Shown one piece after another: positions 53,476 to 59,767 of a stretch of DNA of 64,000 nucleotides. The stretch lies in assembly GCA_938046585.1 (NCBI GenBank), contig CALIWR010000028.1, forward strand, positions 1 through 64,000. Reading direction: 5' to 3'. Position 1 is the first letter of the stretch. Each line of letters starts with the position of its first letter. This stretch comes from an uncultured Propionibacteriaceae bacterium. GTDB taxonomy: Bacteria > Actinomycetota > Actinomycetes > Propionibacteriales > Propionibacteriaceae. Below the pieces are notes generated by a model. That model had not been told where the DNA came from. It did not search any database and saw only the letters and a list, made by a program, of their open reading frames with translations. The position numbers and the translations under genes were made by a program.

Positions 53476-53694
53476 TCAGGCGAGGTGCTCGACATCCTTG
53501 GTGATTGCGGCCAGGGCATCGGGGCTGACCATCTCGGCTCCCATCGCGATCGCCTGCTGGACCGGCATCCCAGTCGCCATCTGAAGCATCGGATTGCTGC
53601 TCAGACCGGGGGCATGCCGGTCCAGGATCGCGACTACCTCCGGGTCACGCAGCAGTTCACCGAGCGTGGCCGCGGTCAGGTCGTAGCGGGCCAT
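53476..53694 (-). CDS. Small helical-domain protein, unknown function
   Basis: A 72-residue protein: MARYDLTAATLGELLRDPEV, then a block ending SSNPMLQMATGMPV, and SPDALAAITKDVEHLA. The pattern LGELL-DPE--AIL--H-PGL-SNPM----G--- resembles a small domain sometimes found at the C terminus of secreted or carbohydrate-active enzymes, and as a stand-alone protein in actinobacteria. I do not know its function. AAAGGA lies 6-7 bases before ATG 53694. Not clearly in an operon. Confidence 0.65.
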   Translation of the reverse strand: MARYDLTAATLGELLRDPEVVAILDRHAPGLSSNPMLQMATGMPVQQAIAMGAEMVSPDALAAITKDVEHLA

Positions 53695-53868
53695 GGGGGA
53701 TCCTTTCGATGCTGTGGTGATCCCACGGTAACCGGTCGTCGTAACCGGGCCATTCCCCGAAGCGAGATCCGGTGTCGGACTGGGGCGAGCCGGTGCATAG
53801 CTTACGCCCGACATGCCGCAGTGGCGGTGTCGTCTGGACACGTATGACAGCCCTGTCGGCGCAGACTC

Positions 53869-54984
53869 TTACCTCAGCGTTTCCCAGGGATGAGGAGGCC
53901 GGCGCAGGGGTTGCGCATGACCGACTGGCCCCGGGGGCATCCCATGCTGTTTTGCCTGATAATAGAGCAGTCGTAGGCCTTGGACGATCATCGCGCACGC
54001 CTCGGCATCAGACTCGGCCTGGTGATGAGCCAAGCGATATGTGGGTGCCACGGCCGCCGTCACGGTTGGCAGCTTGTAATTCGGCAGGCCGGGAAGAAGG
54101 CGCTGGGCGGTACGGTACGTGCACAGCATCTTTGGCTTTGAGACCGTGCCGTACTCGGCGTCCAGTTCCTGCCACACTAAGGAGTCGAAGGATGCATTAT
54201 GCGCCCACACCGGTCCTCCCGCGATCAAGGCGGATACATGCCCGGCCACGTCGCGCCACGTGGGTGCGTTGCGCACATGTTCAGGAGCGATCCCGTGCAG
54301 ATAGGTGAACTCCCAAGGCCCTGTCCCCTGCGGTGGTCGAAGCAGCGTACTGAATCGCTTCGTGACGCGCCCGTTCTCGACGCACACGACAGCGATTTTA
54401 CAGGCAGAAACTCGAGACCTGGTGGCGGTTTCAAAGTCAATGGCGCTATAGGTGAGAGTGGCCAAGGCCGCCTCGGCCTGAGCGAAGTTGAACCGATAAC
54501 TGCTAGCTGAGGTGACCTGCTTTCGTCCGGTATTGGTTCCCTTTTTCTTGCGCGATGAAGGTTTCTTTTCTAGCTCACATAATTTCCGCCATTCCTGGGT
54601 CCAAGGGCTGGGGTCGCGTCCTTCCTGGCGGGCCAGGAGTTCCTGGGCTTTGGCCAGTCGTTTCCGCAAGTTCAGGCGGTGGTCGTCGCGCTCGGCGGGA
54701 AGTTCCAGGGCGAGCCACCTGCTGATGGTGTCGACCTCGGCTCTATAATCCCGGCGCTTCCGCTGGATGATGGCCAGTTCAATAACATAGTGCTCCATGG
54801 CCGGGTTGCCCTTGAGGGCGTGCGCCGTCATGGCATCCATGCACCCTCGGGCAAGCTGCTCGGCCTGGTCGAGCTGCCCGGCGCGCTTCAGGTCAGCAAT
54901 TTGTTCTACCCATTCGTAGAGGTCGCGGCCCTGGTATTGAGGGAATTGCCCATGATCTGAGCTCACGTGATTGTTTGGGTACAT
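53869..54984 (-). CDS. DEDDh 3-5-prime exonuclease-domain protein with helical N-terminal region
   Basis: A 371-residue protein. Residues 20-140 form helix-rich TPR-like repeats (DLYEWVEQIADLKRAGQLDQ; VIELAIIQRKRRDYRAEVDT). A basic linker (KKPSSRKKKG) joins them to a DnaQ-like nuclease domain with D183 and E185 (AIDFETA), D267 (AHNASFDSL), H321 and D326 (HQAESDAEAC). DnaQ-type enzymes degrade DNA or RNA from the 3-prime end. G+C is lower than the neighbours, suggesting recent acquisition beside rnpB. The start is uncertain: ATG 54984 is used, but the frame stays open to ATG 55197 with 71 extra residues of unknown value. Confidence 0.8.
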   Translation of the reverse strand: MYPNNHVSSDHGQFPQYQGRDLYEWVEQIADLKRAGQLDQAEQLARGCMDAMTAHALKGNPAMEHYVIELAIIQRKRRDYRAEVDTISRWLALELPAERDDHRLNLRKRLAKAQELLARQEGRDPSPWTQEWRKLCELEKKPSSRKKKGTNTGRKQVTSASSYRFNFAQAEAALATLTYSAIDFETATRSRVSACKIAVVCVENGRVTKRFSTLLRPPQGTGPWEFTYLHGIAPEHVRNAPTWRDVAGHVSALIAGGPVWAHNASFDSLVWQELDAEYGTVSKPKMLCTYRTAQRLLPGLPNYKLPTVTAAVAPTYRLAHHQAESDAEACAMIVQGLRLLYYQAKQHGMPPGPVGHAQPLRRPPHPWETLR

Positions 54985-55273
54985 ACCACCTGCGTTGTCG
55001 GTGATGATCGCTGCCCTCGGCGGGGGAAAGCCCATCGAGTACGGAGGTGGGGCAGGGGCTACGATTCTGCTTGGCCATATCTGCTGGGGTGCTGCCGTGG
55101 CAGATGTCTTCTTCTGGATGACGTCGAGAATCCAGCTCCAGACGCGCCGCCTTGGCGCAGGTTTGCCGCGCATGGGGCCAACAGTAGAGCACGCCACGAG
55201 TCACCTTGACGGCGTCCCTCGTGGGCACACCCAGGGTGGTCCTACCACGGGACCCGGATCTGAACAGGGGCGG

Positions 55274-55656
55274 GGACGAGCCGGCCTGTAAGCCGGATTC
55301 TGTGACCCCGAAGGGCCGGTGACCATCCATCTGCGACCGCTGTCACCAGCGGCCTTCGCGTACGCGTGCGACCTACCCGGCAGCTCGGGCGAGCAACCCT
55401 CAAACGCTGCCGCAGGCCCGAAGGCCCTTATGGTCTTGCTCCGGGTGGGGTTTACCGAGCCGCCCCAGTCACCTGGGACGCTGGTGGTCTCTTACACCAC
55501 CGTTTCACCCTTACCTGCCCCGAGAGGCGGGCGGTCTGTTCTCTGTGGCACTGTCCCGCGGGTCACCCCGGGTGGGCGTTACCCACCACCCTGCTCTGTG
55601 GAGTCCGGACTTTCCTCGACCCGTACGGGCCGCGGTCACCCGGCCGGCTCGTCCGC
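55274..55656 (-). ncRNA. rnpB: RNase P RNA (bacterial class A)
   Basis: The catalytic RNA that trims tRNA 5-prime ends. On the minus strand GAGGAAAGTCCGGACTCC, the hallmark of the P4 5-prime side, lies near 55600-55617, and CAGAATCCGGCTTA, the conserved 3-prime end, near 55286-55301. The P1 stem is formed by GACGAGCCGG near the 5-prime end (about 55653) and CCGGCTCGTC at the 3-prime end (about 55275). Between them are the expected GC-rich helices. Ends are accurate to a few bases. Confidence 0.95.
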
Positions 55657-55684
55657 TACCAGTGTACGGGCCGCGGCGGGATGC

Positions 55685-56551
55685 TCAGGGCAGGGTCAGT
55701 ACCTCGGCGCCGGTATCGGTAACGACCAGGGTGTGCTCCCACTGGGCGACCCGGGAACCGTCGTTGGTGACCACCGTCCAGCCATCGTCCCACTGGTGCG
55801 AACGGTAGTCGCCCAGTGTCAGCATCGGTTCGATGGTGAAGGTCATCCCCGGCTCGATTACGGTGGTGTGCCGCGGCTCGTCGTAGTGCAGCACCGTCAG
55901 CCCGGAATGGAAGGCGGTGTGCACCCCGTGACCGGTGTAGTCGCGCACCACCCCGTACCCGAAACGGTTCGCGTAGGACTCGATCACCCGTCCGATCACG
56001 TTCACCTGCCGGCCCGGAGCGACAGCCGTGATCGCCCGTTCCAGGGCGGTCTTGGTGCGTTCCATCAGCAGCCGCGAGTCCTCGTCCAGTTCACCGCAGG
56101 CGAAGGTGCCGCAGTTGTCGCCATGTACCCCGTTCTTGAACGCGGTGATGTCGATCTTGACCAGGTCACCCTCCTCGAGTGGGCGGGCGTCGGGGATCCC
56201 GTGGCAGATCACCTCGTTTACCGAGGTACAGATCGACTTCGGGAACGGGGGTGCCCCGGCGACGCCGGGGTATCGCAGGGCCGACGGGTAGGCGCCGTGG
56301 TCACACATATAGTCGTGCGCGACCGCGTCCAGCTCGTCGGTCGTCACCCCGGGCTGGATCCGGCTAGCCGCCTCGTACAGCGCCCGCGCGGCGATCCGGC
56401 TCGATTCGCGCATCAGCTCGATCACCTCGGCTGATTGGACGTGGGATCCGGTGTACCGGGCGGCCCGCGCCTTGCCCACGTATTCGGGGCGGGGGATCGA
56501 CTCTGGAACCGGTCGCAGCGCAGACACGGGATAGGGTTCGACTCGGGTCAC
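55685..56551 (-). CDS. map: Type I methionine aminopeptidase
   Basis: A 288-residue enzyme that removes the initiator methionine. Metal ligands are D in VKIDITAF, D in HGDNCGTF, H in [12 protein letters not shown] in FTIEPMLT and E in QWEHTLVV. The N-terminal extension of about 40 residues ([20 protein letters not shown]) is that of the actinobacterial MetAP1c type with a proline-rich motif. GTG 56551 is chosen: TATCAT lies 8-9 bases upstream as a leaderless -10, and no family resemblance extends further. Confidence 0.94.
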   Translation of the reverse strand: MTRVEPYPVSALRPVPESIPRPEYVGKARAARYTGSHVQSAEVIELMRESSRIAARALYEAASRIQPGVTTDELDAVAHDYMCDHGAYPSALRYPGVAGAPPFPKSICTSVNEVICHGIPDARPLEEGDLVKIDITAFKNGVHGDNCGTFACGELDEDSRLLMERTKTALERAITAVAPGRQVNVIGRVIESYANRFGYGVVRDYTGHGVHTAFHSGLTVLHYDEPRHTTVIEPGMTFTIEPMLTLGDYRSHQWDDGWTVVTNDGSRVAQWEHTLVVTDTGAEVLTLP

Positions 56552-56559
56552 GAAAGGGC

Positions 56560-56565
56560 ATGATA
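56560..56565 (-). promoter_or_regulatory. -10 hexamer for leaderless map transcript
   Basis: TATCAT on the minus strand, 8 bases before GTG 56551. No ribosome site is visible in between. Confidence 0.4.
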
Positions 56566-56593
56566 CTGAGCAGGGGCTAAGCCGAGGAGAGCC

Positions 56594-56782
56594 ATGGGTG
56601 ACGGGCAGTGGTACTGGTGCTTGAGGCACCACCAGGTGGAGCCGTACCGGGGCTGCCGCAGCGCGGACCGGCTGGGTCCGTACCCGAGCCCCTCGGATGC
56701 GTCCGAGGCGCTGGAGCGGGTGCAACAGCGCAACGAAGAGTGGGAGACCGACCCGCGCTGGAACGAGGAAGAGGAGGAGTGA
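56594..56782 (+). CDS. Small conserved actinobacterial protein
   Basis: A 62-residue protein with a pattern seen in many actinobacterial genomes: [13 protein letters not shown] at the start, then [28 protein letters not shown], and an acidic end. Two cysteines and two histidines near the N terminus could bind a metal. Function unknown. GAGGAGAG lies 3-9 bases before the ATG. Divergent from map, with only 42 bases between starts; converges with the DUF2510 gene, 1 base apart. Confidence 0.8.
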   Translation: MGDGQWYWCLRHHQVEPYRGCRSADRLGPYPSPSDASEALERVQQRNEEWETDPRWNEEEEE

Positions 56783-56783
56783 G

Positions 56784-57638
56784 TTAGGCGATCCGGACCT
56801 GGGCCAGGGCGGCCAGGACCCGCTCGTGGTCCCCGGCTTGCCGGGTGCTGGCGAAGACCACCGACCAGCGGTCCGGGCGGCCGTCGTCGACCACCAGCAC
56901 CGCGACCGTCGTCAGCCCGGTCCTGCTGTTCTGACCGGGGCTGAGGCTGCCTGCCAGCAGCGCACCGGGGCGTTGGCTGACCGGCAACGGCCGCTGGGAA
57001 GTAATCGTCAGGGACGCCGGCGTGTCGTACAGGCGCGGATCCCGGGTCAGGCAGTCCAGCAGCAGCCGGGCTGAGACCTGCGGGTCCGGGTACGCGGCGG
57101 TGCGCCGGATCTCGCCGAGGGAGAACTCGGCGGGGCGGCCGGTCGTGGCTGGCTCCTGGGCTGAGGCGACATCCGACAGGGCCCGCAGCACGGTCGTCGG
57201 GGCAGACCGGGCCGAGTACGGGATCTCCTCGGCCGGCAGTCGGAGCCGACCCCCATAAAGCGCGTCGTCACCCGGGTGGAAGGAACGATCTGGGGCCACG
57301 CCGATCTGGCAGGTTGCGGCCGGCCGAGACGGTTCCGGGGCCTGTGAGGTCTTGGCTGGCCCCGGCGGCGGGAGCGTGATCCGATACTTGTGCCGCAGCG
57401 GCGCCAGGCTAAGCAACACCCCGGCGGCGAGAATTAGCGCCAGGACCAATACCAACCAGCCGGTCCCCCGCGGCCGGTCCAGGGCCGGCGGGAGCGGCCC
57501 GGGAGGCTGACCGGCAGGGGGAATCCCGGTCGGCGGCAGGTTACTGTCGCGCGCGACGGCGACAGCGGTCCAGCGTTGCCCGTCGAACCACCGCCAGGCG
57601 GGGGCGCCGGTGGGGTCGGGGTACCAGCCGGGCCGCAT
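56784..57638 (-). CDS. DUF2510 membrane protein
   Basis: A 284-residue protein. The N-terminal DUF2510 motif is seen as [20 protein letters not shown], then RWT, a short domain of unknown role in many actinobacterial membrane proteins. A Pro-rich linker, one membrane helix (about 58-82, [19 protein letters not shown]), and an extracytoplasmic part of about 200 residues follow, which I do not recognise. ATG 57638 has GGGAG upstream; two earlier in-frame starts precede the domain. Confidence 0.78.
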   Translation of the reverse strand: MRPGWYPDPTGAPAWRWFDGQRWTAVAVARDSNLPPTGIPPAGQPPGPLPPALDRPRGTGWLVLVLALILAAGVLLSLAPLRHKYRITLPPPGPAKTSQAPEPSRPAATCQIGVAPDRSFHPGDDALYGGRLRLPAEEIPYSARSAPTTVLRALSDVASAQEPATTGRPAEFSLGEIRRTAAYPDPQVSARLLLDCLTRDPRLYDTPASLTITSQRPLPVSQRPGALLAGSLSPGQNSRTGLTTVAVLVVDDGRPDRWSVVFASTRQAGDHERVLAALAQVRIA

Positions 57639-57942
57639 CACATCTCCCACCACAGACATCACCACAGATCACCGAGATGATGCCATGTGCCGGTCAGGAG
57701 GGCCCGGCTGGGCGGGCAGCGTTCCTGGGCGTGTCTCGATGATGACCAGACGGTGTTGCCTGGGCGGTCGACGGTGATCGCCTGCTGGGCGTCCGGCCAC
57801 GAACCGTTAGGTCGAAGGTCCCGCGGCGCTGACCGCTTCTGGCCCTCTCGATCGGGAAGGCTCTCGGTGGCCGCTCGCATGAGGTCGAAGACTCGGCGCG
57901 GGGTGTTACCTGCCCGAAACATCCACCGGGCAGAATCGCGGC
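57639..57942. other. Intergenic region upstream of glnA
   Basis: About 300 bases between divergent genes with no convincing reading frame. The right end carries a GlnR box and a -10 element. Confidence 0.55.
57905..57920 (+). promoter_or_regulatory. GlnR-type operator (perfect match)
   Basis: GTTAC, six bases, GAAAC matches the known actinobacterial GlnR consensus GTnAC-n6-GaAAc at every fixed position. It sits 10 bases upstream of the hexamer CAGAAT (57931-57936), which itself ends 6 bases before the glnA ATG. It thus occupies the -35 region of a leaderless promoter. Confidence 0.82.
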
Positions 57943-59280
57943 ATGGACAAGCAGACCGAGTTCGTCCTGCGCTCCATGGAGGAGCGTGACGTCCGCTTCG
58001 TACGGCTCTGGTTCACCGACGTCCAAGGTTTTTTGAAGTCGGTGGCGATCTCACCGGCCGAGGTGGAAGGCGCCTTCGCTGAGGGGATCGGTTTCGACGG
58101 TTCCGCAATCCAGGGCTTCGCTCGCCGGTACGAGTCGGACATGGTCGCCCACCCGGATCCGAGCACCTTCCAGATTCTGCCTTGGCGTGACCAGGCTCAG
58201 CCCACCGCCCGGATGTTCTGCGACATCCGGCTGCCGGACGGGTCGCCCTCGTACGCCGACCCGCGGTACGTGCTGAAACGGGCCCTGCGCAGGGCCGGTG
58301 ATCTGGGTTTCACCTTCTACACCCACCCCGAGATCGAGTTTTATCTCTTCCATCCGCTGACCAGTGACGTGACGTCCCCGGTGCCGCTTGACTACGGCGG
58401 CTACTTCGACCACACCACCTTAGGTGAGGGATCCGATTTCCGCCGCCGCTCGATCGCGATGCTGGAGCAGATGGGAATTTCGGTCGAGTTCAGCCATCAC
58501 GAAGCCGGGCCGGGCCAGCACGAGATCGACCTGCGCTACGCGGACGCGCTGACCATGGCCGACAGCATCATGACCTTCCGGGTTGTCGTGAAGGAGGTGG
58601 CGGCCTCACAGCGGATCCACGCCTCCTTCATGCCGAAGCCGTTGGCTGACGCCCCCGGTAACGGGATGCACACCCACGTTTCCCTATTCGAGGGGGACCG
58701 GAACGCCTTCTTCGACGCCTCGGCCGAATACCACCTATCCCAGGTCGCGCGGCAATTCGTGGCCGGGGTGTTGCACCATGCCGGCGACATCACCGCAGTA
58801 ACCAACCAGTGGGTGAACTCGTACGTCCGGTTCGCCGCCGGGCAGGAGGCCCCGTCGTACATCTGCTGGGGCCGTAACAACCGTTCCGCCCTGGTCCGGG
58901 TGCCGGCGCTGATGCCGTCCAAGGGCGCCTCGGCCCGGGTCGAGGTCCGTTCGCTGGACTCGGCCTGCAACCCGTATCTGGCCTACGCGCTGCTGCTAGC
59001 CGCCGGGCTGGACGGGATCGAACAGGGGATGGACCTGCCGACCGGCGCCGAGGATGACGTTTGGACCCTCACCGAGCATGAGCGCCGGGCGCTGGGCATC
59101 AAGCCGCTGCCGCGTAGCCTGGAGGAGGCAATTAGGCGGATGGAGCGTTCCGAGCTGGTAGCCGAGACCCTCGGCGAGCATGTCTTCGACTATTTCCTCC
59201 GCAACAAGACCGACGAATTCGAGCAGTACCGCCGCCAGGTCACGCCGTGGGAATTGAGCCACCTGCTGCAGGCGCTGTAA
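57943..59280 (+). CDS. glnA: Glutamine synthetase, GlnA2-like
   Basis: A 445-residue GS I-family enzyme of GlnA2 length (Rv2222c 446). The beta-grasp domain begins with VRFVRLWFTDVQGFLKS, and FDGSAIQGFAR lies at about 50-60. Catalytic blocks: PEIEFYLFHP, EAGPGQHEIDLRYADAL, NGMHTHVSLF and RVEVRSLDSACNPYLAYALL. The usual adenylylation motif NLYDLP is absent; the equivalent region reads MDLPTGAEDDVWTL, so this enzyme should not be modified by GlnE although glnE is 0.5 kb away. Controlled by a GlnR box. It makes glutamine, or a gamma-glutamyl amide as other GlnA paralogues do. Confidence 0.93.
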   Translation: MDKQTEFVLRSMEERDVRFVRLWFTDVQGFLKSVAISPAEVEGAFAEGIGFDGSAIQGFARRYESDMVAHPDPSTFQILPWRDQAQPTARMFCDIRLPDGSPSYADPRYVLKRALRRAGDLGFTFYTHPEIEFYLFHPLTSDVTSPVPLDYGGYFDHTTLGEGSDFRRRSIAMLEQMGISVEFSHHEAGPGQHEIDLRYADALTMADSIMTFRVVVKEVAASQRIHASFMPKPLADAPGNGMHTHVSLFEGDRNAFFDASAEYHLSQVARQFVAGVLHHAGDITAVTNQWVNSYVRFAAGQEAPSYICWGRNNRSALVRVPALMPSKGASARVEVRSLDSACNPYLAYALLLAAGLDGIEQGMDLPTGAEDDVWTLTEHERRALGIKPLPRSLEEAIRRMERSELVAETLGEHVFDYFLRNKTDEFEQYRRQVTPWELSHLLQAL

Positions 59281-59289
59281 CCGCTGCGC

Positions 59290-59703
59290 TTAGGTGAGCG
59301 GGAAACTGCTGGACAGGTCGGCGTGGACCCCGCTGTGACGCAGCCGGTGGTCGGCCGCCGCCTCGGCCCAGGTCAGGGCTCCAGCGGCCAGCTCGAGGAA
59401 GGTCCGCGGATCGGTCTCGACGACGGCGGGGGGAGTGCCGCGGGTATGCGTCGGGCCGCTGCCGTCGCCGAGCTGCACCGCCGCGTACGGGGGGATCCGC
59501 AGTTCGACCGTACGGCCGGGCGTGGTCTCGCCTAGGTGGGCTGCCGCCGCCCGGACCGCCAACGCGACCAGGCTCCGGTCCGGTACCTCCAGGGCCGTGA
59601 CCGCGGCCGCCAGCTGCCGGGCCCCGGACCCGGGACCCGCAGCGCCGAGGGCCGACAGGGCCGCCGCGACCTGCTGGTGCAGGCGGCGGGAGGAGACAGG
59701 CAC
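59290..59703 (-). CDS. Sterol-carrier-like (SCP/MDMPI C-terminal type) protein
   Basis: A 137-residue soluble protein. IPPYAAVQLGDGSGPTHTRG, then TPPAVVETDPRTFLELAAG, and GALTWAEAAADHRLRHSGVH match an actinobacterial family annotated as sterol carrier proteins, related to the C-terminal part of maleylpyruvate isomerase-like proteins. Ligand is not known. It is transcribed away from glnE and converges with glnA (9 bases apart). Nothing else indicates its role. Confidence 0.72.
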   Translation of the reverse strand: MPVSSRRLHQQVAAALSALGAAGPGSGARQLAAAVTALEVPDRSLVALAVRAAAAHLGETTPGRTVELRIPPYAAVQLGDGSGPTHTRGTPPAVVETDPRTFLELAAGALTWAEAAADHRLRHSGVHADLSSSFPLT

Positions 59704-59755
59704 AGCTGAACGCTACCCGGGCCGGCATCGGGCCCCGCGACGGCGGGTCTGTGGC

Positions 59756-59761
59756 TAGCCT
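59756..59761 (+). promoter_or_regulatory. -10 hexamer for leaderless glnE transcript
   Basis: TAGCCT (TANNNT) ends 6 bases before the glnE ATG. Confidence 0.4.
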
Positions 59762-59767
59762 GAGCGG

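Noticed and set aside
55319..56434. 371-codon plus-strand frame across rnpB and map
   Set aside because: Covers an unmistakable RNase P RNA and the antisense of map.
57659..57922. 87-codon minus-strand frame upstream of glnA
   Set aside because: No family, no ribosome site, and it overlaps the GlnR box; probably chance.
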